Assembly (NCBI GenBank): GCA_945829235.1
Contig: CALZUA010000004.1
Coordinates: 62,001 to 126,000, forward strand
Length of the DNA: 64,000 nucleotides
DNA from: an uncultured Clostridia bacterium
GTDB lineage: Bacteria > Bacillota > Clostridia > Oscillospirales > Ruminococcaceae
Reading direction: 5' to 3'
Program-made: the position numbers and the translations under genes
Notes under the pieces: model-generated
The model's input: only the letters and a program-made list of their open reading frames with translations
Database searches by the model: none
Told to the model about the DNA's origin: nothing
Part shown: one piece after another, positions 28,161-38,400 of the stretch
Numbering within the stretch: position 1 is the first letter of the stretch
Layout of the letters: each line of letters starts with the position of its first letter

Positions 28161-31100
28161 TTATATCGCTAAAGTCACGGAAATCTCTGCGATTACGGCG
28201 GAATCATACCCGTCCTCTCCGAACACGTTAATCTTAAAAACAATCATCGAGGGTGCAGAATGTTTTCCACTTGTTCCGAGCCACTCCTCAAGCGCTCTGA
28301 CAACTTCTTCGGGCTTTGAAACCTCGGTAAGAAATACTGCAGGAATTCTCGTCAGAATATCCCTCTCCGACAGTGAGTCAAGCTTATAACAGCAAGTAAC
28401 CGCAACAGAAGATTTTTTATTGTAACCGGTTAGCTCCAAAAGCTCCCAAACCATTTCAACAGCTCGGTCAATTTTGTTTGCCGACAGATTTTTTGAATAC
28501 TCCACATTAACCAAAATTGGCTGTAAAAAAACCTCCTCTGTTCTAAACAAAAATGCTTCGTTTACCCGAATGCTGCTGTTATTAAACAGGTTCTCGTTTT
28601 GAACTATCCACACGGACGGCTCAATATACGGACAAACATAGACCGGCATATTGGAGAGAGTAACGTTGAAAACGATATCCTTACCGAATTCTACGCCCGA
28701 AACCGGCTTTGGCTGTTGGATTTGAATATTATGCGTTCGGATAAACTCTCTGCTTGTTTTGTCAAATACCTCGTAAATAATCGATGTAGTATCCGAAAGC
28801 TTAAAGTTCAGCTTCAAAACAATCTCATCATACACAGCCTCCGAAGACATCAAAACGGTGTTTTCCGACATAGCTTCGGCAAGTGTGCCTGCAGCGTTTG
28901 CAATCTGCTCATAGGCTCTCTCAAATTCCTCGTCCGCTGCGGAAATATGTTCAAGCAGCTCTGAGCGTTTATAGTCGTAGTCCGCCAAAACATCAAAAAT
29001 CCGAGCGCTTCCCGCAGATTTACAAGTGCTGTTTTTCACGAACCTCAACCGCAAATACAGAGTTTGCTGTTCAACCGCCTTACAGGATATCCTTACGGTA
29101 TAGCTGAACCGCAGTATCTCGTCATCGGGACAAACAGCTTGCGAAAGCAGCTTTGGATTTTCGGGGAACAGCTTGAGCGGGTGAGGAATTCCCAGCTGCG
29201 CGCGCAGGTCAATTTTGTCGGACGTCAGCGGTGACAGCAATCTAAGCCAGCTTGAGCTTTCATATCCCGATGAGTCGTTTTTGATATTATATTCAAAATG
29301 AACAAACGACAAATCCAAATCACAAATCTCGTTCGAGTGCTTTTGTACACCCGATGAATAAACGCAAAAACAACCGCTCTCGGAATCAGCTTTTTTGCAA
29401 TGCAGATTGTCCGAGCCCTTAAGGACGCCCTCCAATCTGCTGCGGTATTTCTCCGCTGCGTGCTTAATGTCGGATTTATAAACGCAAATTACGTCCGTAT
29501 CGTAAACATTATTCAGTGTTTTGCGGAAAAGCTGCACGGCGGTTTCCTGGGCGGCAGATTTATCATCGCCCAAAAATCCGTCTATAAGGGGCGCCAACTT
29601 GTCCGCAAAGCATTCAGCCAAAGCGCCCTTGACTTCAATCAAATCATCGGCAGACTTTGGACATTTTTTCACTGCACTTGACAGAATATCTCCGCAAAGC
29701 AGATTTTCAATATCGCCAAGAAATCGCTTTATCCAAAGCTCAATGTCGATATCCGTAAACTCAGCCGTGACGCATGTACCATCAAACGCAGTTACCGAAG
29801 CAGCGCGTGTAATAAGATTTCGCGAAAACGGAGCTGTTGAATAAAATCTCGGTGAAAGCTTGATTCCGTCTTGGGTATTGATAACATACGGTGAGATTGA
29901 AATTTCCTCAAAATACGATTTGCGGGGTATTCCATACAAGCTAGTGCCGCCCGCTGCCAAAAGAATATCGGGAAATGCTCTTTCAAACTTCTCCTCAAAG
30001 TCCTTGGAGCGTAAAATTTCGCACTCTGCGAACTTTATGCTCTCATAATCACATTTGGCATTTTTTCGCGTTGTTCTTGCTGTAAACCCGATTTCAAAGA
30101 CGCTCTCGGGAAGTGCGTCAAGAGTTACCGCGAAGGATATTGAAAATTCCGCTTCGTTCAAATCGGAATTGCCGCAAACGGCATTATATACTGCGCGCGT
30201 GTAATCTCTGTAACGCGCAATGTCATCTGAATTAAGCGTATAAGCGCAGCCAAGCGTTGAGGTGAATTCTATTCCGATATCGCAGCCAGCCTGACGCATT
30301 GCCGTAAGAGATAACTCACGAGCACGCTCCGTATCCTCATCGGAACAAACAAATCTTGACAACACAACAATCCTTGCCGCGTTTTCAGTTTTTTCAACGA
30401 AATAATTTGTTTCGGTGCAAGGAAGCTGATTTATGCTCAGCGGAAAATCATTGTAATCAGCTTCAACCTCAAGCGAGCCGATTTTAAATGTGTTGCCAAG
30501 AACATCGCGGCGGTAAAAATCCAGACAGAACCGCTTCCCAACCGCATTGTACGGCGATTCGGGGTATTCCGGATTACTGCAAAGACGATACAGCGGAACA
30601 GCGGCGCTGTACAAAACAGAGCCGTCCGATTTCTGCTGCGGAAGTATCGTCATAGCCTCCAAAATCGCGCCCTCATCGGTTGCTGCCGTATAACCCAAAA
30701 CGCTGAAAAGCTCGGACATTCTGTCATCCGTCAAATCTCCGTCTGCGCAGACGCCAATACTTCCGACCGGATAATTCGGCACAAAAGCCTTTTCCGCTTT
30801 TCCGATAAACACGGGTTTCTCGTCTGAAGCGTCATCTAAAACAACTTTGTTGATAAAACTGCCGCAAAGCGCTTCGTTTTCAAAAATCGCTAGAAAATAT
30901 ATTCTCGCTTTTCCGTCCGAATCAAAAGCTTCCTCTGGAATATCGGTACAGTAAAACCAAAATCCGCCGCCGATAACCGAACATTCCCACGCCAAAAGCA
31001 GAAATTTGTTTGCATCGTCAATTCCCGCGATATTCCTTAATTCATCGGCAGAAACAAGGTTTTGCGAATGCGTTTCCGTTGAAAGGTCGGAGCGGATAAT

Positions 31101-34100
31101 CACACAACTCTCGGAAGCAATCTCCATATACCCGACTTTTTCGGTATCAAATCTTGAAGCCCTGCATAAAACCTGAATTTTCTTAATGTTTTTATCAATA
31201 ATTTTATAAAGCGCAGAGCGTTCCCGAGGCGAAGCTCCGCAAAAATAATATATCTCCCTGCCCGATTTGTAAACAGTAAATTCGATTAAACAAGCCCAAT
31301 TGAAAGCACGTTTTCTATTCGACATCTCAACAGAATTAGTGCTGTTTCGCGATAAATATTCGCACATATCTTCGGGCAAAGAACAAATCGTCCGACGCGA
31401 ATTATTTTGAAGAATTATTTCAATTTCCGATGCCGACCAGCATTTAGGTGTTTCCGAGAAATCCTCCGCCCTTTGCGGAACTTCAGCAATCGAAATTTGA
31501 CCGCTTGGAACAGCATTTGCAAGAGCTTCTCCGTTCAGCTTCGCAGCGTTTTCAGCGGACAGGCTCACCCAATCGCATTCCTCTCCGCTTTTGTATATAG
31601 AAAAGCTGAATTCACCGGTGGAAATATCAACATCAATCTGCTGACGCAGCAGCTTAAAAAGCGGTTTAATCTCTCCGTCAACAGGCGATGACACGCGAAG
31701 TCCCTGAAGGAAAAACCGTGAAATCACAGCGCCCGTGCGAGTGGTGTTCTCGGCAGTCAAAATCAGGCTTTTCAGCTCTTCCTTCGACAACTCATTCGGT
31801 GCAATAACCACATTTTGTACACTTGCAAGCTCCGCTGTTCCCGCATTCAATGCGTCGGCAATTTCCGCTGCGGTAATTCCCGATTTTCCGACCGAAACAG
31901 AAGAAAGTCCAACTTTTGCATCGGACAAAATTATATCTTTCAGAGGACTTAATATCGGCTGCTCCCATAAAAAGTTCTCGGCGATTTCTCTGGTAAAATC
32001 GGGACAAAGTCTTCGATTTAATTCAGCAAGATTATTATCCCGAATGATGTATTCGCTGTCTAAACGGTAATATTCCGCGCCATCGGAATTATTCGATAAA
32101 AAGCGTTCCAGAAAGTCCTCCCAGCCGTCTGCAAATTCACCGTTAACAAGCGCCGCAGCCTTGGCTATCCTCACGGCGCTGTCGCCCGCCAAAGCTGTAT
32201 ATTTGCCGCTCCAACCGATAACGCCAAGCGTTCTGCTGCCGAAAACATCGCTGCGCCAGCCCTGCTCAAGCCCGTTGTCGGAAACGAGCTGTTCCGCGTA
32301 CCTGAAATATAAAACCTCCGGTTCGTACAGGCGCACGAAGAACACGGCTGCCGCTTCCCGCGCAGTCATCTTTGCAATTCTGTTGTCGAATGTGTGATTA
32401 TTAAGCACGACCGTTTTTCCGCGCGCAGGTATCATCGAAATTTCGGAAATATCCCTCCACAAAACGTCCGCGCTTATGGAAAATTTCTCGCTGATTTTGT
32501 GCAGCGTGTCGCCTTGCTGAATGGTATATGTGAATTTCGGAATACTGCTTATATTCAGCAGGATATCGTGATTTTGCTCCAACAATTCCTCCGCAGAAAT
32601 TCTGTAATGTTCAGAAAGCTGGTTGAAGCTGTCTGTTTCAACGGAAATGCTCTCGAACTGTCTGCGTGTAAGAGAAATAAGCTCGGATAAAATCATTCTG
32701 AAATAATCGGTGAGGATTGCCGCGCTCATAGGCATTGCTTCATCGGAAGCATTTTTCTGCGATATCTCGTGAAACGGGTCGGAGTTTAATTTCGCCAGAT
32801 ATTCCCCGATAATCCGACAATATTCGTCCGTAACGATATTTTGGCTGAAATCGGATTCTGTTTCTCCGCAAACCAGCCTTAAACAGTGCAGCATCGGAAA
32901 GAAAATGCCGTCCAAGCTGTTTTCGGCAGATTTATTTTCAGTCTGAGCCTTAACGGTAATTCGCAGGTTTTTTGAAAAAAAGTCCTCAAAATCCGAAAGG
33001 TAAAGTTTTTCCTCTGCCTTTTCGGGAATTGAAGCCGCCATATCCCGCGTTACTTTTTCCTCGGGAAACGACGCCAGAAGCCAGCTCAAAAGCATCTCAA
33101 AAAGCCTTGCAAAATCTTCTGCAGACACCAAGCAAAGAAAAGCCGCACAATAATCGGGAGTGCTTCCGCTGTTCGGGTTATTGACCGAAAACAACGGCAA
33201 AACCAAGGTCTGTATCTCCCAATCGCCGAGCTTTTTGCAGGGGAACATTTCGAGATTGTACGATATTACAGAACGAACATCATTTGAATTTTCAAGCTTC
33301 CACGGCGTTACAGAATCATTTCCAAACGTAAATTTGATGGTCTTGTCAAACACGAACGAAAAGTTGATTTTTATAAACAAAATTTTCAGTGAAGCGGATA
33401 ATTTCAAATACATCGACAGCTTTATAACAGATTTGCGAAAACTCTCGATTTTCATATCGCACATAGCGCTGACCTGCGAGCTTACCGATATCGAAATTAT
33501 TTTCAGATCCGCGCTTAAAAAGAGAGTTCCGCCAACTCCCACGGCGGCTTGAACGAGATAGTACATTCCGCTTTTTTGCGTTTGGTCGTTCGGTTCAAAC
33601 AGCGCAAAAACACCCTCGAGAATACCGGTCGCAGTGAGCGACACCCCGCCCTTGACTATTCCGAAATCAAACGAACGTCCAAGCCCCACACGAAGCCCTA
33701 TCCCGATAAGCACAACCGGAGAAAACGCGCCGTTGGTGATTTTGGGAACATTCTTTGCGGCATCGCCTTTAAGCGTGCCGAAATAAATTCCGCCGCGCCC
33801 TGTAAATATGCCGTATTCCAATCCAAATGACTTTGAAAAATCACCGTTATGCGGAAATCCCAAATCAATCAGAAAGCTGCCGTTTGTGTAAATCTCAAGA
33901 GCCATCTGCCCGAGCGTAACAGCAACCGCGCCTAAATTCAACCGCGACATAGACTTCGGCAGTGTTACAGTACCGCGGAACATTCCGATACTATCGCTTA
34001 TTTTCCGATAAACAAGCTCCAGCTCCAACCCATTGAAATAATAAATAGGAGATTTTTCCGAGACATTGACCGTTATCTTCGCGCCGTACAACTCGGGATC

Positions 34101-36596
34101 GATAAGCGCGGTCTGAAGACGAAACAGTTCGCCCAAGGTAATATCCGCTCCGAATATCCAGCAATTTTCTTCGCTGTATTGAAAATCGGGAACGCTTTCC
34201 TCAACCGGCTTAAGCTGCTCTTTCAGCTTATCAACCGCGCACGCAACGGAGCTTGAGTCAACGTTTATTTTCAAATGGCTGCCAAGTCCGATATACGACA
34301 CCTTGGTTTTGGTTTCTGCGGCAGCCGTGTTTTCGGGCGGAGCACCGTCCAGAGCGTCCCAAGTTATCGGATTGTCAATTCCGTAGGTCTTTCCGAGCAG
34401 ATTTCCCGTTAAGATATAGCTTATTTTGTCCTTGTCGTTATTGAAGCTGTATCGGATACCGATATCTTCAATTCTCATCAATCCCGCAACAGCAATATCT
34501 GCGTGATATATTACGGACGCAGTTTTCTGAGTTGCGTTGATAATAAGAGAAAAATCCGATAAGTTGATTTTGTCGAGAATATTCCACGGAGATGACAGCG
34601 ATGACTTTGCGTTGGGATTTACAAGATGAATAATAGCCGTCACAATATCCCCGAAGGTCATTCCACCGAGAGAAAAGCTTACTATCTCGTCATTGTTTTT
34701 CTCCCTGTAATAAACGCCTTGAATATACGCCTTATTAAACGAAAGCCTGAATAAATACTTTATGTTTTCGGTATAAAAATTGTCCGCCTGAACCAAAAAA
34801 TTAAGCGCACCGATATCAAGATAAAACAGCGCAGAACCGTATATCGCCTCTTTATCCGATGGCTTCTTTTCAAGCTTAATCTTTCCGCCAAGCTTTGGCT
34901 TGCAACCGAGAATTTCAAACCAGCTTATGTAAAACGACGCATAAAGACTGAATTCGCCCTTGCTCGGAGCAAAGGAAACCGACAAATCGTCCACCACGAT
35001 ATCCGCGCAGACTTTGGAAGCGTCGATTTTGAATAATCCTGCAAGTAAATTCCCGATACTGATTTCGCCGGTTGTAAGTTCTCCCGAAAAGCTCCAATAT
35101 TTATCATAACACGCAGATATTCCAATTTGGAATTCCAATTCATCTGCTTCAAAACCAAACACTCCGCAAAACATAAAGCTGTTTTCAGCAGGACTAACCG
35201 ATGCTCTAACGATTATGGAGTCAATGGATATTTTCAAATTCCCGATATTGATATCAATAATTCCGTTCGCCACAGCGCCAAGCGAATAGCTTCTGTCCAA
35301 AAGCTCTGCGGTTATGCTGAATTCAGCAAGCGGCTTGCCCCAGTCATCGGGAACGGGACAGCCGAACTCGCCCGCCATATCCGCCAAGGTGAACACGCCC
35401 TCGGTTTCGTTAACACCAAGCTCGTCCGCCGCTTTGTTCAAGGACAGATATCCCTCAAAGCTTTGCTGCGGATAATATCCCTTCACGCGACCCCGTATCA
35501 AATATTTTCCGAATTTCAGCACTGCCTCGCAGGAAACGGCAACCGAAAAAATAGGTTTTTTATCTATATAAGACATTTCGGAAAAAACCGTAAAATCAAC
35601 AAGCTGTAAGCCGTGTACGGGTGTATCCCAAGGGTTTTGAAGAGTCATCGCAGTTTCAATATATTCAAGTTCAAACCCGTCGCTAATCTTTTCTCCTTTG
35701 AGTTCAAGTCTGAGCGATATTCTATGAATACCGAAATCGCTTAAAACCGCGCAGCTCGGCAGCATAAGCTGATTTTCCTTATATTGAAGTCCAAGCAAAT
35801 CGCAGATAAATTTCACGATATTTGAAGGAGAAAGCACGGGAGAGAAAAAAGCTGCGGCATAAATGCCCTCGCTTTTAAAATCGGAAATCCCCACCTGAAA
35901 CGTCATTCCCTCGCCGCTGCCGCCGGTTATCTTAAGCAAAAGATATGCGTAGGCTTTGGGCAGCGAATAATACTGTTTCTGCAGGTCAAGAGTCCGCAAA
36001 GCAAGAGTGACCTCGGAAGTTCCGAACGGAAAAGAGAAATTGCCGATACCGGTTGAAAAATCGATAAAATAACCGATTATGCCCGAAACTCTTCGCGCGT
36101 GACCGTTAAACGTCATAATCTCGGGTAAAAATTCCGAAAAAAGCTCGAATTTGCTATTCATTACAGCGACCGCAACACCTGAAATTCGGAAGCCGTATTC
36201 CTCCGATGAAACACGCAAAACAGGGTTTTTCAGCAAAAAGTCCGAGAAAAAATTATCGGGCTCAATAAGAGTTTTCTGATTATTGCAAAGCTCCTTCAGC
36301 ATTCCGCTGCCGTTAAAGCTTATCCGGAAATCGTATGCGACGCGCTCGCTTTTCACCTTGATATCTGCGGACACCGAACCCGCTCCGAACAGCTTATAAG
36401 CCGGAATTTCCACTGTGCCGACGACAGATACTTGACTTCCGGAAAGCTCCGGCACGCAGCCCGCGATTTCAAGCTTGTCCATATCCAGAGAATTGAGCAA
36501 GTTATAAAACGCATTATTCAACAGCGTATCGTCAATTACAAGCACGCCGTTATCTATTTTCCCGAGAAGCTCGGCATACAGTTCGTTTATATCCAT
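28161..36596 (-). CDS. Giant LysM protein with DUF6603-like region
   Basis: A single 2,811-residue frame after AAAGGAAAAATACTATG. The first ~1,100 residues are beta-rich. About residues 800-1010 (FGADITLGELF, LELVYRKISDSIGMFRGT, TNGSFLIDLGFPHNGDF, GRGGIYFGTL) resemble the DUF6603 family as I remember it. A LysM domain lies around 1340-1390 (YTIQQGDTLHKISEKF, SADVLWRDI). The remaining ~1,400 residues are unrecognised. There is no signal peptide or membrane segment. LysM in large cytosolic-looking proteins occurs in phage-tail or contractile-injection baseplates, but no sheath, tube or AAA ATPase gene is in the window. Last gene of the operon, 12 bp after the metallo-hydrolase gene. Confidence 0.75.
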   Translation of the reverse strand: MDINELYAELLGKIDNGVLVIDDTLLNNAFYNLLNSLDMDKLEIAGCVPELSGSQVSVVGTVEIPAYKLFGAGSVSADIKVKSERVAYDFRISFNGSGMLKELCNNQKTLIEPDNFFSDFLLKNPVLRVSSEEYGFRISGVAVAVMNSKFELFSEFLPEIMTFNGHARRVSGIIGYFIDFSTGIGNFSFPFGTSEVTLALRTLDLQKQYYSLPKAYAYLLLKITGGSGEGMTFQVGISDFKSEGIYAAAFFSPVLSPSNIVKFICDLLGLQYKENQLMLPSCAVLSDFGIHRISLRLELKGEKISDGFELEYIETAMTLQNPWDTPVHGLQLVDFTVFSEMSYIDKKPIFSVAVSCEAVLKFGKYLIRGRVKGYYPQQSFEGYLSLNKAADELGVNETEGVFTLADMAGEFGCPVPDDWGKPLAEFSITAELLDRSYSLGAVANGIIDINIGNLKISIDSIIVRASVSPAENSFMFCGVFGFEADELEFQIGISACYDKYWSFSGELTTGEISIGNLLAGLFKIDASKVCADIVVDDLSVSFAPSKGEFSLYASFYISWFEILGCKPKLGGKIKLEKKPSDKEAIYGSALFYLDIGALNFLVQADNFYTENIKYLFRLSFNKAYIQGVYYREKNNDEIVSFSLGGMTFGDIVTAIIHLVNPNAKSSLSSPWNILDKINLSDFSLIINATQKTASVIYHADIAVAGLMRIEDIGIRYSFNNDKDKISYILTGNLLGKTYGIDNPITWDALDGAPPENTAAAETKTKVSYIGLGSHLKINVDSSSVACAVDKLKEQLKPVEESVPDFQYSEENCWIFGADITLGELFRLQTALIDPELYGAKITVNVSEKSPIYYFNGLELELVYRKISDSIGMFRGTVTLPKSMSRLNLGAVAVTLGQMALEIYTNGSFLIDLGFPHNGDFSKSFGLEYGIFTGRGGIYFGTLKGDAAKNVPKITNGAFSPVVLIGIGLRVGLGRSFDFGIVKGGVSLTATGILEGVFALFEPNDQTQKSGMYYLVQAAVGVGGTLFLSADLKIISISVSSQVSAMCDMKIESFRKSVIKLSMYLKLSASLKILFIKINFSFVFDKTIKFTFGNDSVTPWKLENSNDVRSVISYNLEMFPCKKLGDWEIQTLVLPLFSVNNPNSGSTPDYCAAFLCLVSAEDFARLFEMLLSWLLASFPEEKVTRDMAASIPEKAEEKLYLSDFEDFFSKNLRITVKAQTENKSAENSLDGIFFPMLHCLRLVCGETESDFSQNIVTDEYCRIIGEYLAKLNSDPFHEISQKNASDEAMPMSAAILTDYFRMILSELISLTRRQFESISVETDSFNQLSEHYRISAEELLEQNHDILLNISSIPKFTYTIQQGDTLHKISEKFSISADVLWRDISEISMIPARGKTVVLNNHTFDNRIAKMTAREAAAVFFVRLYEPEVLYFRYAEQLVSDNGLEQGWRSDVFGSRTLGVIGWSGKYTALAGDSAVRIAKAAALVNGEFADGWEDFLERFLSNNSDGAEYYRLDSEYIIRDNNLAELNRRLCPDFTREIAENFLWEQPILSPLKDIILSDAKVGLSSVSVGKSGITAAEIADALNAGTAELASVQNVVIAPNELSKEELKSLILTAENTTRTGAVISRFFLQGLRVSSPVDGEIKPLFKLLRQQIDVDISTGEFSFSIYKSGEECDWVSLSAENAAKLNGEALANAVPSGQISIAEVPQRAEDFSETPKCWSASEIEIILQNNSRRTICSLPEDMCEYLSRNSTNSVEMSNRKRAFNWACLIEFTVYKSGREIYYFCGASPRERSALYKIIDKNIKKIQVLCRASRFDTEKVGYMEIASESCVIIRSDLSTETHSQNLVSADELRNIAGIDDANKFLLLAWECSVIGGGFWFYCTDIPEEAFDSDGKARIYFLAIFENEALCGSFINKVVLDDASDEKPVFIGKAEKAFVPNYPVGSIGVCADGDLTDDRMSELFSVLGYTAATDEGAILEAMTILPQQKSDGSVLYSAAVPLYRLCSNPEYPESPYNAVGKRFCLDFYRRDVLGNTFKIGSLEVEADYNDFPLSINQLPCTETNYFVEKTENAARIVVLSRFVCSDEDTERARELSLTAMRQAGCDIGIEFTSTLGCAYTLNSDDIARYRDYTRAVYNAVCGNSDLNEAEFSISFAVTLDALPESVFEIGFTARTTRKNAKCDYESIKFAECEILRSKDFEEKFERAFPDILLAAGGTSLYGIPRKSYFEEISISPYVINTQDGIKLSPRFYSTAPFSRNLITRAASVTAFDGTCVTAEFTDIDIELWIKRFLGDIENLLCGDILSSAVKKCPKSADDLIEVKGALAECFADKLAPLIDGFLGDDKSAAQETAVQLFRKTLNNVYDTDVICVYKSDIKHAAEKYRSRLEGVLKGSDNLHCKKADSESGCFCVYSSGVQKHSNEICDLDLSFVHFEYNIKNDSSGYESSSWLRLLSPLTSDKIDLRAQLGIPHPLKLFPENPKLLSQAVCPDDEILRFSYTVRISCKAVEQQTLYLRLRFVKNSTCKSAGSARIFDVLADYDYKRSELLEHISAADEEFERAYEQIANAAGTLAEAMSENTVLMSSEAVYDEIVLKLNFKLSDTTSIIYEVFDKTSREFIRTHNIQIQQPKPVSGVEFGKDIVFNVTLSNMPVYVCPYIEPSVWIVQNENLFNNSSIRVNEAFLFRTEEVFLQPILVNVEYSKNLSANKIDRAVEMVWELLELTGYNKKSSVAVTCCYKLDSLSERDILTRIPAVFLTEVSKPEEVVRALEEWLGTSGKHSAPSMIVFKINVFGEDGYDSAVIAEISVTLAI

Positions 36597-36608
36597 AGTA
36601 TTTTTCCT

Positions 36609-38378
36609 TTACACAAACAGGCTGTTTGGGGGAAGACTTCTTTTCATGGTATTCGGCTTTATATTATCGCGTTTTTCAATCACGGTCATAGGTTCTTTTG
36701 AAACGCATTCTATCAGTTCCCTTGAAGCATAAAAGAATGCGTCACCGGTCAAATAGATACCCTTATCTACTTCTATTGTTATAAGCTTTCTATCTCTATC
36801 AAACATATTTATGTTGTGCTTGCGCGGGTCAAATGGCGCATGCTGTTCCGCAATATCAAAATATGCCTTTGACGGAATATGATATTGGGTATTGTTGACG
36901 CATTCACTAAACACTGTGGAAACCTCGTTTCCCATTGCATTATAAAGTTTTTCCAAAGGCTGTTTAAATTTTTTGCTTATTTCTCCGTTTTTGTTAAGAA
37001 TAAAATTTGAATTATACGAACCATGATGCGGCGCAAAAATATATTGACATTTAACGCCGGAATTTTCAAGCTCTGATGCGACATCTAATTGATTGTGATG
37101 GGTTACATCTCCGGGGAATAAAATTGATTTGGAATTATTTGCTTTATCTTTATATATTAAATTTACGACAACAGCAGTTGCATTGTAAATAACACCTTTT
37201 TCATCATCTATATATTTATTTATAATATTCAATTTGGTGACATTATCCTCGCTATCGTCCGACAAGGGAATACTAGGATTGCAAATATCCAAATTCAAAA
37301 ACTTGAAATCGCTGAAGGCTTGAAAATTGCCTCTAAACATCTGTTTAACGTATTTTTCGAGAAAATTTTTTAGTACAATATATCTATCACTTTCGCTGTA
37401 CCCTCCCATGATAACCGTGTTCAGCTTAAACGTAGGAGATTTCAACTGTGCTCTTTGACCTATGAGGTAATTTAAGCTGTTGCAGTCGTACATAATATTC
37501 TCTGCTTTAAAATAATAGTTCCCCAGCCAAGTCAGCCACGAAGTATAAATTTGAATTACTTTTTCAAACTGAGAACCTTTGGACTTAATAAAAATAGCAT
37601 GATTAAAATCTGCAATAATACAGTCGTACCAATTATTATAAGAAATAAATATTTCTTCTGACGACCACTTCATATTGAATTCATTTTGATTGAATGTGAG
37701 AGTTGTTTCTATTTCGGTGTATTGCACTACGATGGTTTTGCGGTTTTTTTCCTGAGAAATATTCGCTTGTATTTTTATTTCAAATTTAGGCGTACCATTT
37801 TTCTCATTTGATTTATCTTTGTATCCCCAAACGTTATTTTTTGCCACGGCAATAAGTTTATTACAATATAAATCACCGGTTAGTGAACTAACAGTCTGAG
37901 TTATTTCAATCTCTTTGCTGCAATAAATATAATCCCTGAAATCTGATGAATCCTTGTAAACATATTCTATATTTCCGTTTTTACATAAAGTAATTTTCTT
38001 AGTATCGCGGGTATAACCGTTTATCATAGTATTCTCTCCGCGGAGGAACCAATGAGCCTGATTGACGGGTTCCGACCAGCGGTTCAGCTTCGACAACAGC
38101 TTTATGATAAGATTATTGTGATCTTGGTCTTGATGAGAGGATACGAGCAAATCCAAATGATCATTTCCGCCCTCCAATATCAAACCCGCCATGTGATTAA
38201 GCACTTTATCTATCCATTTTTCATCAATCGGAAAAATATTATATTCCTTACCTGCACACGCCGGCTGATACCCGCAGTCGAAAACAGCGTTGTACGGCGA
38301 GCCGTCATCGTTTATGCCGTGCAGCAGCGTACACAGCCCATGACCTATGTTGTAAGCAAATAATCTCAGCTCTTTCAT
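36609..38378 (-). CDS. Metallo-beta-lactamase-fold protein, ComEC-like hydrolase domain
   Basis: The 589-residue protein has the metallo-beta-lactamase signature SSHQDQDHNN (HxDxDH, residues 82-87), an upstream NAVFDCG, a later ILFPGDVTHHNQ metal-ligand Asp region and FAPHHGSYNSN, the pattern of the ComEC/Rec2 C-terminal hydrolase. No membrane segments are present, so it is a soluble enzyme, probably a nuclease or phosphodiesterase; the substrate is unknown. ATG 38378 follows GGGAGGCTGACAGT, so the upstream in-frame start at 38429, which overlaps the previous gene, is rejected. Its place among large structural-looking genes is unusual. Confidence 0.8.
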   Translation of the reverse strand: MKELRLFAYNIGHGLCTLLHGINDDGSPYNAVFDCGYQPACAGKEYNIFPIDEKWIDKVLNHMAGLILEGGNDHLDLLVSSHQDQDHNNLIIKLLSKLNRWSEPVNQAHWFLRGENTMINGYTRDTKKITLCKNGNIEYVYKDSSDFRDYIYCSKEIEITQTVSSLTGDLYCNKLIAVAKNNVWGYKDKSNEKNGTPKFEIKIQANISQEKNRKTIVVQYTEIETTLTFNQNEFNMKWSSEEIFISYNNWYDCIIADFNHAIFIKSKGSQFEKVIQIYTSWLTWLGNYYFKAENIMYDCNSLNYLIGQRAQLKSPTFKLNTVIMGGYSESDRYIVLKNFLEKYVKQMFRGNFQAFSDFKFLNLDICNPSIPLSDDSEDNVTKLNIINKYIDDEKGVIYNATAVVVNLIYKDKANNSKSILFPGDVTHHNQLDVASELENSGVKCQYIFAPHHGSYNSNFILNKNGEISKKFKQPLEKLYNAMGNEVSTVFSECVNNTQYHIPSKAYFDIAEQHAPFDPRKHNINMFDRDRKLITIEVDKGIYLTGDAFFYASRELIECVSKEPMTVIEKRDNIKPNTMKRSLPPNSLFV

Positions 38379-38400
38379 ACTGTCAGCCTCCCGATAAATA